Below, piece by piece: positions 33,251 to 43,987 of a DNA stretch of 64,000 bases. Within the stretch, counting starts at the first letter, position 1. Every line of letters begins with the position of its first letter. The DNA is from Bolinopsis microptera (taxonomy: Eukaryota; Ctenophora; Tentaculata; Lobata; Bolinopsidae): the NCBI RefSeq assembly GCF_026151205.1, contig NC_087074.1, positions 992,001 through 1,056,000 of the forward strand, given 5' to 3'. The position numbers and the translations under genes are program-made. The notes beneath the pieces were generated by a model. That model was not told where the DNA came from. It saw only the letters and a program-made list of their open reading frames with translations, and did not search any database.

Positions 33251-35762
33251 CATAACAAAATTGCCTCCCCATTCAATGAAATTACAAACATTCAACCCTG
33301 GAGTAAAAAGGTTAAATGCTAGCCCACACACTATCACAATATGATAGTGTAACCTAACTTCCAAAATGTTGTCTGCTTAATTTACAAAGGAATGTTGTCG
33401 CAGGAACGGATTGTGGCGTATACTACTCACGGTGCTCCATCGAAGAGGAGAAGTGCAAGGGAGTAGATCTTGACATCTTCCACGATGGTGTTTGCTCCTC
33501 CTTCAGTAAGCAATCCAATAATATCCTAGGATCTTCAATCGACCATTAATTGTCAAAAGCAATCAATGTTGCCCTCATACTAGAAATGTTCAACGAGTGT
33601 TCAACTGGATCAGTATATACAAACTTGCCATTTTTAACCGCCCCATCTTTTATGGAATGAATGAGATATTTGTATCCCCCTTGGATGATTAAAAAACCAT
33701 CACAAAGGGGTAGCTAACCAAGTCGGCTGACCGCGAATGGTGTGATATTGATAAAAAAGCATATTTCACCAAAACGAACCCTCTCTAGGTCTGCCTGAGT
33801 ACTCGTACGAAGAGCTACAAGAAACAGAAGTTTATTACGGGGACGAGGTTGAGTTGGCCTGCAGAGGAATTCCTGCTGGAGACACCCCTGGACCAGAACC
33901 AAGAATCATGTACATATCTTACATACCAATCACTGTGTGCTCACAACTCTCAGATGCTAATATGCATTAAAACTGTTCTGGAAACTCTGCTAATCCTGAT
34001 ATATTGTAGTAGTCTAACTATCACCTAGAAACATATCTCCACTAACCCTCCCACCTGCTAATCTAACACTAGTAACACTCCCACATATCTCCACATATCT
34101 CCACTAACACTAACTAACACTAGTAACCCTCCCACCTGCAGGTGGTACCAAGATTGGGGGGCAGATATGGGCGGCAGGGAGCTGATAGGGGAAGGTAACA
34201 CTATCACCTACACAGTCACATTGTCCCGAGCTGATATAGTTTGTGTGGGGGTACATTGTCCTTCTGCACCCCTCCAAAGAGACATGACTGATATTAACCA
34301 CTTCCGACTAGCTGTCCCCCAGGAACCCACGGTGAGCGGTAGTAACCATCTAGTAACCACATAGTAACCACATAGTAACCACCTAGTAACCACATAGTAA
34401 CCACATAGTAAAAATCTAGTAACTACCTAGTAACCACCTAGCTGTCCCCCAGGAACCCACGGTGAGCGGGGCTCTTATTCAATTTTACAGTTTAAGCGGG
34501 AACTTTATTCACGCAAATCTCACCCCCATCTCCCAAGCTATTATTGGAAGAAACAATAATCATCTTTAAATATAAAGTTGATACCAAAACTTTGAATGAC
34601 TGTTGCAGCTAACAACCTTTTTCAGACACCTCCAACTCCATCTCCAACACCCACCCCCCGAATTATAACCCCGGAGCCCTTGTCAAGTACGGAATCCCGT
34701 CTCTACGAATCCACGTCCCCCTACCTCATCCCCACCACACCTCTCCCGCCTACATTAAGAGCAGACGGTGGTTCCGTATGTCAAATTATGGGAGACCCTA
34801 TGGTGTCCACCTTCGACAACAGATGGTAAGTCGTGAGAAGCTTTTATTTAAACTTTTAAAGTAATTATAATTTAATAGTTTTCAACTAAAGTAGTTACAG
34901 TTTAAAAGTTTTAAATTAAACTTAAAATAGTTAATAGTTATAGTAAAAATGTTTGAATTAATTTTTAAAAAATTACAAAACGACTATTAATAAAACAATC
35001 AAATAATTCACTAGCAACATATGCTATGGTGATAAAGTATGAACATAATGTTCATAACGTGACCAGTTATTCGTGTTAAGTGTCGATATAGACTGTCGAT
35101 ATAAACAAATGAATGCGTTCATTTTCAGTTTACTTCATTGAACAAAGCAGAGATATATCTATTATCACTTATCAGCATTATATCATATATCATACATGTA
35201 TCTTGATTCATCAAATCGCGGTGAACGGGTCTGTGAGTTTTAATAAGCTGATTAGAAGCGTACCAAGAACCATTGTCATATTCTAGACTCATTTCAAGAG
35301 TTATTTTATGCTCAACTGATAAAGGTTAAATGAATTAATGTGTCGTGCAATTTATGTAGCGATCTTGGTTGAGACACGTAAACGTTATGTGCTGTGAAAT
35401 TGAATATATATATTTCAATCAATTGAAAAGCAAGGTTGCTGGCATAGTTTTATCATTACGTCACTACAAGCTGCTCATCAAATGGAATGGCGCCACTAAG
35501 AACAATTTTCTTAGTCGGCAAAACCAACAAACTTTGGTCATTGGTGAACCTAACTAAAGAATCAATTAATCCTTCAATTAGTCACCTAAACAATTAGTTA
35601 GCTAAACAATTAAATAACCCTCCTATCTCCCAGGTACAAACAAGACGGGGTGTGCACGTACGTTCTTGCTATGGACTGCAGGTTCGCTCAGTGGTTTGTT
35701 TACGGACGGTTCATGCAGTACGGTGAAACCAGTGCTTTAGAAAGCATCACAATCTACAGCGG
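27070..35762 (+). CDS. Secreted/ECM-type Ig - follistatin/Kazal - Ig - VWD gene (partial, ten exons)
   Basis: Ten plus-strand exons are joined by GT-AG introns whose phases agree throughout, apart from a 1-nt slip in exon 3. In order they encode a Cys-containing N-terminal segment, an I-set-like Ig domain over two exons, a FOLN-like and a Kazal-like Cys module, a second Ig domain over two exons, a Pro/Thr-rich linker and the beginning of a VWD domain. These modules occur in extracellular adhesive, matrix and mucin-like proteins. No membrane segment is visible. The start exon with signal peptide and the rest of the VWD domain are not found. Downstream of the last exon the intron runs into a satellite. 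Three exons have partial copies next to them. I do not recognise a specific orthologue. Confidence 0.85.
27355..27469 (+). CDS. Ig/Kazal/VWD gene, exon b
   Basis: Acceptor CCCACAG and donor GTAAGTG. The product begins GRECIQYTPDMQPVCNQYRM and ends ETVPYW. Phase is 0 in and 1 out. The two cysteines resemble a thyroglobulin- or Kazal-like fragment, but the match is too short to call. Confidence 0.7.
27470..29490 (+). other. Intron b-c of the Ig/VWD gene
   Basis: AT-rich intron. It contains a 20-bp direct repeat (TACGGTTATTAACTTTAAAG, near 27713-27761). No nested gene seen. Confidence 0.6.
29491..29632 (+). CDS. Ig/Kazal/VWD gene, exon c: first half of Ig domain 1, with 1-nt slip
   Basis: Acceptor TTATTTTCAG and donor GTATGA. 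The Ig text is clear: APPVILLIT, then GNQTVAPGEPFEIRCMAEG and PAPFIEIVY. The two parts lie in different frames, joined at ATAACGGTAACC near 29519-29523. One extra base there would restore both the frame and the phase (1 in, 0 out) required by the neighbouring exons. A missing base in the assembly is the simplest reading; a real frameshift is the alternative. Confidence 0.75.
29955..30114 (+). CDS. Ig/Kazal/VWD gene, exon d: second half of Ig domain 1
   Basis: Acceptor ATCCTCAG and donor GTAAGTC. The product includes AQTYAIEQDEGWYRCVAKNG, the canonical D-x-G-x-Y-x-C end of an I-set Ig domain. Its cysteine pairs with that of exon c. Phase is 0 in and 1 out, so exons c and d form a symmetric 1-1 domain cassette. 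Confidence 0.9.
30115..32568 (+). other. Intron d-e of the Ig/VWD gene
   Basis: The longest intron between identified exons. It holds three copies of CTGTAAAGTCCGCC (30158-30198) and otherwise AT-rich sequence. A frame at 31656-31883 lacks recognisable motifs and splice context. Confidence 0.6.
32569..32697 (+). CDS. Ig/Kazal/VWD gene, exon e: follistatin-like Cys module
   Basis: Acceptor TACGTCCTCAG and donor GTAAGTAAGG. The product reads DLCDTVVCDAPQVC, then AECSCPFCTWENY and DPNLYCG. This is the C-x4-C...C...C-x-C-x2-C pattern of FOLN/EGF-like N-termini of Kazal modules. Phase is 1 in and 1 out. The last 54 bases are copied twice in the following intron. Confidence 0.85.
32698..33200 (+). 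repeat. Intron minisatellite (GGTGTTACTA) with two exon-end copies
   Basis: Units of GGTGTTACTA or GGGTGTTACTA repeat dozens of times. Two copies of the 3' end of exon e with its donor site are embedded at 32815-32868 and 33137-33190. The repeats probably arose by slippage starting from the sequence just after the donor. Confidence 0.9.
33213..33248 (+). repeat. GA microsatellite
   Basis: A run of about seventeen GA dinucleotides lies just downstream of the last exon-end copy. Confidence 0.95.
33404..33505 (+). CDS. Ig/Kazal/VWD gene, exon f: Kazal-like module
   Basis: Acceptor TTGTCGCAG and donor GTAAGC. The product starts GTDCGVYYSRCSIEEEKCKG and ends IFHDGVCSSF. This matches the Kazal plan C-G-x-x-Y-x-x-x-C-x6-C...H-x-G-x-C. 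Together with exon e it forms a FOLN-Kazal pair, as in follistatin- or agrin-like proteins. Phase is 1 in and 1 out. Confidence 0.85.
33789..33909 (+). CDS. Ig/Kazal/VWD gene, exon g: first half of Ig domain 2
   Basis: Acceptor CCCTCTCTAG and donor GTACAT. The product includes EVYYGDEVELACRGIPAGD, an Ig B-strand with its cysteine. It leaves in phase 2 in the middle of the ATG codon just before WYQDW, and exon h completes the codon. Confidence 0.85.
34142..34331 (+). CDS. Ig/Kazal/VWD gene, exon h: second half of Ig domain 2
   Basis: Acceptor CACCTGCAG and donor GTGAGC. The product starts WYQDWGADMGGRELIGEG (C-strand Trp), continues TITYTVTLSRADIVCVGVHC (F-strand cysteine) and ends LAVPQEPT. 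The last 33 bases around the donor are copied at 34438-34470. Phase is 2 in and 0 out. Confidence 0.85.
34336..34470 (+). repeat. Intron minisatellite (TAGTAACCACA) with exon-end copy
   Basis: About nine TAGTAACCACA/TAGTAACCACC units follow the donor of exon h and end with a copy of the last ~21 exon bases plus donor (34438-34470). The layout is the same as after exon e. Confidence 0.85.
34626..34825 (+). CDS. Ig/Kazal/VWD gene, exon i: Pro/Thr linker and start of VWD
   Basis: Acceptor CTTTTTCAG and donor GTAAGTC. The product begins TPPTPSPTPTPRIITPEP, a mucin-like linker likely to be O-glycosylated (inference). It ends CQIMGDPMVSTFDNRW, the first strand of a VWD domain (consensus C-x-GDPH-x-x-TFDG). 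Phase is 0 in and 2 out. Confidence 0.88.
35634..35762 (+). CDS. Ig/Kazal/VWD gene, exon j: VWD continuation
   Basis: Acceptor CTCCCAG and donor GTAAGTG. The product reads YKQDGVCTYVLAMDCRFAQW, the C-x-Y-x-L-x-x-D-C core of VWD, then VYGRFMQYGETSALESITIY. It leaves in phase 2, so more exons must follow. None was found between here and the satellite, and the domain is incomplete in this window. Confidence 0.85.
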
Positions 35763-37520
35763 GTAAGTGATCGGGCTTTAGCTTCACAACCAGGAACGAG
35801 CAGTTGGAGGAATTCAGGAAATAAGGAGCCAAGAATTCTGAAAATTTTGAGAGATTCGCAGGATAGTCTGGCACGGAAACTTGGTATTTACCTCTGGAGA
35901 TCAAAAGCTGTGAGACGTTAAATTTTCTGTAGAATTCCAACTAGAAAGTATAGAGACTGTCTGAGTAATGCACAGCTTCCTGCGGATCCTGACTTTCGTT
36001 TAACCAATTTTCCGGAATGGACTAAGCACACTAATTTAAGACAAAATAAGGCTAATAACATTGAACAGGTCAACTGTCTGTCCCTTTTAGATCACAATAA
36101 GGTCCGAAGGAAGTTGGAAACAACATTTTAACACTTTTACATATTTTATTCATATTGTACGTGTGATCCCATTTCACTCCAACATGGCAAACAGCGTGAA
36201 GGGTGTTAGTTCAGGGTGTTAGCAATTTAACTCAAAAAAGTGCTCAAAAAATGAACTTTTCTACAGCTTCTTTTATACGTAGAATTTAAAAGTTAAGGCT
36301 GTGACCTAATATTTAACAATGTCCATGATTATGATGGTTAGCAGTGAAAACACTCCTAATTAATGTTTTACGTAAGCAAGGATATAGGAAGATATTTGTG
36401 AAGTTAAAATCGTGACGCGATTGCAAGGTCAAGAAATCATGAAGTTATGAAACCTCTGACAGAGAATTTCGGTGAAATGACAAGTTCAGTAAAGCAATAA
36501 CTGCCAATATGTCAAATTAGTGGTAAACTCACGATGTGGTAACACCTTTACATAGATCGCCGGGTACTAGAGAGTTTCAGCGCTACTGGAGGCACGTATT
36601 TACGTAATGCCGTTTTATTTTTAGACAAGTTGCGTTCTATGGAAAAAGAAAGAATGTAGTATTTTTAGCATTTTGCTGTGCAATGGAAACAGGTGTATCT
36701 ATTAAAAACGCGCACAAATTTAATGTTTAACATACCTTAATATTGCTTAATTTTATTATTATATCGGAGCAGATTTTGAAGCATTCCACTGGATTGACAA
36801 GGCAGTTTTTTGCTAAACCTGCCACCAATAACTGATAACCGGAGGTTGAGAGGACAAAATAATGTTAGATTAAAATAAGGTGGTATATTAATAATAATTG
36901 TTTAAGAAATGTTGAGGTAAAGTTTGATGCAATCAATAAAATGCACGTACTGCATATTTTAACTATAAGCGTACTGCATATTAATCATGAAAATTAAACG
37001 CCAAAAATAAACGTACGGGGTCTCCTCAATAACAAAGGTATCATTAAACTGGATACTAATATAATATCCTAGCGATCAAAGGAGCATCTGACAACGCGTA
37101 AGAAACTTTAAAAGCAAAGACATTAAAACACACATCCTAACATAAGATTCCTTGCTACAGTATTCGAATAAGCAGACTCGCAGTTTAGCGACTCGAGACT
37201 GTGTCAAAATTCCCGCAATTAGCTAATTATGAAGCAATTAGCTAATTATGAAGCACACGTCCCCCTGAAAACAGCATAACTATAAGATAATATCTGTTTG
37301 AGCCACAACTTCATTCCGACCTGTTGCTGCGGCTAATCGAACAAAAAACTTTACAGGCAAGGAGCTTATAAACTGATGACTTACTTAACGAAATCTTAAA
37401 CAAAATGCAAATCCAAATAGTTTAAACTAATGGCACAACTGGAGGGCTGGCTATCAGACCAGAGTTTGTAGAAATTTGGAATGTTAGGGATGATGCAATC
37501 ATAAAGACATGTGATAGCAG
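35763..37520 (+). other. Intron or intergenic sequence after the last VWD exon
   Basis: I searched this stretch for the remaining VWD exons (C-G-L-C-G type text) and found none. It has an 18-bp direct duplication (GCAATTAGCTAATTATGA, near 37217-37254) shortly before the satellite. Confidence 0.5.
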
Positions 37521-40500
37521 TTTCCGGCAAATTTCTTACCGTGAACCAATTAATTCAGTCAACTATAGAGATGCAAAAGCCGCGATCGAGGTGCTGGAAT
37601 TTGATTTGGGTCGGATAAGCTCAACAGTGAGAAATCTTAAAACAAAACGAAAAGTTGTAGTTTTTAAAAAACTCTGATCCCATTTTCAGATTATGAAAAT
37701 TTCTGAACGCACATTAGACAGCTTGAAACATTTTTGCCCACAAACCAATTAGTCAGTTAAATTGAAGATTGTATGAAAACTAACTTGGGGTACTGGAAGT
37801 CAAAAATCTCGAAAAACATTGGAAAATCATACTGACCCCATACTCCTGTCCCATTTTCTCCAGTTTTTTGGTAGCTAAATTTCCAGGGCCGAAATTTACA
37901 GTTTCGGCCGAATTTCTGACCTGCAACCAATAGTCATCAACTTTAGATGGGGGCCAAATGACACGATCGAGGCGTGCTAAAACGTTTGATTATGGGTCGG
38001 AGGAAGCTCACTAGGAGAAATCTTAACTAAAACATAACGAAAAGCTGTATTTTTAAAGCACGTCCCATTTTCAGAAATGAAAATTTCTGAACGCACCTTT
38101 GAGACAGATGGATAAATTTCTTGTCTGCCACACAAAAATAAACCATTAGTCATTAATTGATGATGGTATGAAACCAAATTGGGGGTACTGGAAGTCAAAA
38201 TCTCGAAAAAAAAATTGGAAAATCATATACTGCCCCATACGGCAATACTCTGTCCATTATCAGTTTTTTTTTAGGAGCTAGAAATTTCCAGGGCCGAAAT
38301 TTTACAGTTTCGGCCGAAATTTCTCCTGCAACCAATTAGTCAGTCAACTATAGATGCCAAATGACACGATCGAGGTGCTAAACGTTTTGATTTTGGACGT
38401 AGGAAGCTCACAGGAGAAATCTTAAAAACAAAACGAACAGTTGTACTTTTAAAAGCTCTGTCCCATTCTATTCCTGAAATGACAATTATCTGAACGCAAC
38501 ATTTGACAGATATTGGAATGAAATTTTTGCCCACAAACCAATTAGTCAGTTACTTTGATGAAGGTGTGAAAACCAATTGGGGTACTGAAGTACAAAATCA
38601 CGAAAAAAATTGTGGAAAATCATACTGTCCTATCATACTCCCTGTCCCATGTTTCAGTTTTTGGGATGCTGGAATTTTCCAGGCCGTAAATTTTTAACAG
38701 TTTCTGCCGAATTTCTCGACCTGCAACCAATTAGTCAGTCAACTTTAGATGCCAAATGACACATCGAGGTGCTAAAGTTTGATTGTGTCGGAGGAAGCTC
38801 ACAGAGAAATCTTAACGAAAAACGAAAAGTTGTATTTTTAAAAACTCTTGTATATGATGATAGTATGAAACCAAATGGGGTAACTGGAAATCAAGATCTC
38901 GAAAAAAATTGGAAAATACATAAACTGTCCCATACTCAGTCCCATTATTCAGTTTTTGGAGCAGAAATTTTTCCAGGTCCGAAATTTACAGTTTCGGCCA
39001 AATTTCTAATTTCTGACCTGCAACCCAATAAAATCATACACTATAGATGCCAAATGACGCGATCGGAGGTGCTGGAAGTTTGATTTGGGTCGATTAAGCT
39101 CCACAGGAGAAACTTAACAAAAACGCAAAGTAGATATTTTAAAACTCTGTCCCATTTTCAGATATGAAAATTTCTGAACGCAACATTTAGAACAGATTGG
39201 ATGACTTTTTGCGCACAAACCAATTATCATTAATTGATGATTGTATGAAACAAAATTGGGTACTGGAAGTCAAAAATCTCTCGAAAAACATTGGAAATGT
39301 CATACTTGTCCGCATACTCTGTCCCCATTTTTTTTTCATTTTTGGAGCTGAAATTTCTCAGGGCCGGAAATTTTTACAAGTTTCGGCCGAATTTCTGACC
39401 TGCATCCGCAATTAGTCAGTTCAACTTTTTAGATGCCAAATGACACGATCGAGGTGCTAAACTTTGATTTGGGTCGGAGGAAGCTCACAGGAGAAATCTT
39501 AAAAAACGAAAAGTTGTATTTTTAAAAAGCTCGTCCGCATTTTCTGAATGAAAAAATTTCTGATGCCACATTTGACAGATTGGATGAAATTTCAGCCCAC
39601 AAAACCAATTAGTCAGTTAATTGATGATTGTAATGAAACCAAATTGGTACTGGTAAGTCAAAATCCTCCTCGAAAAAAAATGGAAAATCTAACTGCCCCA
39701 TAACGCATAACTCTGTCCCATTTTTCAGTTTTTTTGGAGCTGAAATTTCCAGGGCCTGAAATTTTAAACAGTTTCGGGCCGAATTTCTGACCTGCAACGC
39801 ACACCAATTAGAGTCATCAACTATAGATTGCCAAATGACACGACTCGAGGTGCTAAACTTTTGATTTGGGTCGGAGGAAATCTCACAGCCAGGAGAAATC
39901 TTAACAAAACGAAAAGTTGTATATTTAAAGCTCTGTCCCATTCAGAAATAAAAATTTCTGAAAACCAAATTTGACAGATTGGATGAAATTTTTTTTTTTG
40001 CCCACAAACCAATTAGTCATTAATTGATGAATGGGTGAAACCAAATAGGTACAGAATCAAAATCTACCGAAAAAAATTGAAATCATACTGTCTCAAACTT
40101 CTGTCCCATTTTCATTTTTGGAGCTGAAATTTCCAGGGCCGAAATTTTACAGTTTCTTCTGCCGAATTTCTGACCTGCAAAAACCAATTAGTCAGTCAAC
40201 TATTAGAGCCAAATTACACGATCGAGGTGCTAAAAGTTTGATTTGGGTCGGAGGAAGCTCACAAGGAGAAATCTGAAACAAAACGAAACGTTGGTATTTT
40301 TAAAACTCTGTAATTGATGTGGTATGGCAACCAAATGGGGTACTGGAAAGCAAAATCTCGAAAAAAATTGAAAATCATACTGTCCCATACTCTGTCCCAT
40401 TTTCCAGTTTTTGGAGCTGAAATTTCCCAAGGGCCGAAATTTTAACAGTTTCGGCCGAATTTCTGCTACTGCACCAATTATCAGTCAAATATAGATGCCC

Positions 40501-43500
40501 AATACAACGACGAGGTGCTGGAAGTTGAATTGGGTCGTATGAAAGCCAACAGGATAAATCTTAACAAAACGAAAAGTTTTATTTAATAAAACTCCCTGTC
40601 CCCATTTTCAGATATAAAATGTCTGAACCACATTTGACAGATTGATGAGATTTTTTTTTTGCCCAAAAACCAATTAGTCAGTTAATGAGTGATGGTATGA
40701 AAACCAAATTTTGGGGTACTGGAAGTCAAAATCTCGAAAAAAATTGGAAAAGCATACTGTGCCCATACTCTGTCGTCCCATTTTCAGTTTTGGAGCTGAA
40801 ATTTTCCAGGGCGAAATTTTTAGAGTTACGGCCGAATTTTCTGACCTGCCAACCAATTAGTAAGTCAACTATAGATGCCAAATGACACGATCGAGGGCCT
40901 CTGGAAATTTGATTTGGGTCGGAAAATTGCTTCACAGGAGAAATCTTAACAAAACGAAAAGTTGTATTTTTAAAACACTCTGTCCCCATTTTCAGATATG
41001 AAAATTTTATGAACGCACATTTAACAGATTGATGAAATTCTGCCCACAAAACCAATAAGTCAAGTTAATTGATGATGGTATGAAACCAATTTGGATACAA
41101 GGAAAGTCAAATATCTCGAAAAAACTTGGAAAATCATACAGAATCTCAATCATACTCCTGATTTTCAATTTTCCAGTTTTTGGAGCAAAAATAATCCAGG
41201 GCCGAAAATTTATCAGTTTTCGGCCGAATTTCTGACGCTGCAACCAATTAGTCAGTCCAAACTATAGACGTCCAATATACTCGATCGAGGTGCTGGAAGT
41301 TGATTTGGGTCGGAAAAAGCTCACAGGATAAATCTAACAAAACGAAAAGTTTATTTTTTAAAACTCTGTCCCATTTTTACAGATATGAACATTTCTGAAA
41401 CGCACATTATGACAGATTGGATGACATTTTTTGTCCGAAAAAAAACCAATTAGGTCGTGTTAATTGCTGATGGTATGAAACCAACTTGGGGTTCTGGATG
41501 GTCAAAATCTCGAAAAAAATTGGAAAATCTTCCTACACCAACTTTGTCTCATTTCAGTTTTTTGGATGCTGAAATTTCAGGGCCGAAATTTTACAGTTTC
41601 GGCCAAATTTCTGCCTGCAACCAATAAATCAGTCCAACTATAGATCCAAATGACACGATCGAGTGTGGCTAAAAAGTTTTGATTTGGGTCGAGGAAAGCT
41701 CACAGGAGAAATCTAATAACAAACAAAAGTTGTATTTTTAAAACATCTGTCCCATTTTTCAGAATATGAAAATTTCTGGAACGCACATTTGACAGATGGA
41801 TAGAAATTTTTTGCCCACAAACAATTATCAGTTATTGAGATGGAATGAAACCACATTTTTGGGACTGGAAATCAAGATCTCGAAAAAAATTGGAAAATCA
41901 TACTGACCCATACTTGTCCCATTTTCAGTTTTTGGAGCTGAAATTTCCAGGCCGAAATTTTAGAGCATTCGTCCGAATTTCTTCTATCTGACCTGCAACC
42001 AATTAATCCAGTCAACTATAGATGCCAAATGACGCGATCGAGGTGCTGAAGTTTGATTTGGGGTCCGGAGAAGCTCACAGGAAAATCATAAAACAAAACG
42101 AAAAGTTTGTATTTTTAAAAACAAAAACTCTGTCCCATTTCAGAATGAAAATTTCTTCCTGAACGCACATTTGACAGATTGTGGATAAATTTTTTGGCCC
42201 ACAAACAACCAATAAGTCAGTTAATTGATGATGGATGAAACCAATTATGGGGTACTGAATCAAAAACTCGAAAAAAATTGGAAAATCTTACCTGCCCCAT
42301 ACGGCATAACTCTGTTCCCATTTTCAGTTTTGAGCTGTAATTTCCAGGGCCGAAATTTTACAGTTTCGGCCGAATTTCTGACCAGCCACCAATTAGTCAT
42401 TCAACTATAGATGCAAATGACAACGATTGAGGTGCTGGAAGTTGATTTGGTCGGATAGAAGCCAGAGGAGAAATCTTAATCATTAACAAAACGAAAAGGT
42501 TGATTTTTCAACACTGTCCCATTTTACCCCAGAAATGAAAAATTCTGAACGCACATTTGCCAATTGATGAAATATTTTGCCCCACAAACCAATTAGTCAG
42601 TTAATTGAGATGGTATGAATCCAAATTGGGGTTACTGGAAGTCAAAATCTCGAAAAAAATTGGAAAACTTACTGCCCCATACGCGGCATACACTGTCCCA
42701 TTTTCAGGTTTTTAGGCGCTGCAACTTTCCAGGGCCGAAATTTTAACAGTTTCGGCCGAATTTTCTGACCCCTGCAAACAATTATCAGTCAACTATAGAG
42801 CAAATGACACGATCGAGTGCCTAAACGTTTGGATTTGGATCGGAGGAAGCTCACCAGGAGAAATCTAACTAAAACGAAAAGTTGTATTTTTTAAAAAAAA
42901 AAAAAAAAAGCTCTGTCCCATTTTCAGATGAAAATTTCTGAATGCACATTTGCAGATTGGCTGAAATTTTTGCCCACACACCAATTAGTCAGTTAATTGT
43001 TGATGGTGTGAAACCAAAAATGGGGTACGTGGAAGTCAAATCTCGAAAAAACTTGGAAAATCATACTGTCCCATACTCTGTCCCCATTTTTCAGTTTTTT
43101 TTGGAGCTGAAATTTCCAGGGCCGAAATTTAACAGTTTCTTCTGCCGAATTTTCTGACCTGCAACCAATTAGTCAGTGCACTAAGATCCAAATGACACGA
43201 TTGAGGTGCTAAAAGTTTGATTTGGGATTCGGAGGCAGCTCACAGGAGAAATCTTAACAAAACAAAAGTTGTGATATTTAAAAAACTCTGTATTTGAGAT
43301 GGTATGAAAACCAAATTGGGGTTACTGTAAGTCAAAATCACGAAAAAAGTTGGAAAAACATACTGTCCCATACTCTGTCCCATTTTCCATTTTTTTGGCG
43401 CTGAATGTTCCAAGGGCCGAATTTTAACAGTTTCGCCCGAATGTGTCTGTCCTGCAACCATTATCAGTCAAATATAGATGCCAAATGACACGATCGAGGT

Positions 43501-43645
43501 CTGGAAGTTGATTTGGGTCGGAGGAAGAAAAGCTCACAGAAGAAATCTTAACAAAACGAAAAGTTGTATTTTTAAAAACTCTGTCCCATTTTCAGATATG
43601 AAAATTTCAGAAAGCGCACGATTTGACAGATTGGATGAGATGGAC
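37521..43645 (+). repeat. ~385-bp satellite array with short-unit variants
   Basis: About sixteen head-to-tail units are anchored on the word GATCGAGGTGCT. Anchors fall near 38370, 38765, 39060, 39449, 39843, 40219, 40510, 40891, 41283, 41660, 42038, 42426, 42815, 43201 and 43495. Most spacings are 375-395, but three are near 293 because ~95 bases after CTCTG are missing. Units also share CCAGGGCCGAAATTTTACAG and CCAATTAGTCAGT. Copies differ mainly by 1-3 base indels, which looks like uncorrected read error on top of real divergence. All ORFs inside are accidental. Confidence 0.92.
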
Positions 43646-43950
43646 ATAAGCTCAACGGGAAACATGGAAGATATGGGAGACGAACTGGTAGTCGTCATTA
43701 TAGAATCTGTGAATTCTGCAGCGAGAAGCCCGTGATGGAGAGCTCCTCCTTATCCTTCCAGTGTCGACCCCGATCATAGAAGATGAAGAAACACATCCTT
43801 AGAAACATGTCCCAGGTTACCCTTCCAGTAGGACTAACATGAAGGAGCCCACAAAGTCCTTGTTTTCTAGCCTGGCAGAAACTTCCAGAGATTTTTTCCT
43901 AGGGACCATTTAGAATAGTCTGTTAAAAGCCAAAAATTTTAAGATAAGGC

Positions 43951-43987
<37 letters not shown>

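Noticed and set aside
33122-33364. Minus-strand 80-codon ORF with Ser-Leu repeats
   Set aside because: It is the complement of the GA microsatellite plus intron sequence.
34208-34393. Minus-strand ORFs opposite exon h
   Set aside because: They are shadows of a plus-strand Ig exon and its minisatellite.
37977-43735. Many 60-110 codon ORFs on both strands
   Set aside because: They are frames through an error-rich satellite; they do not repeat consistently from unit to unit.
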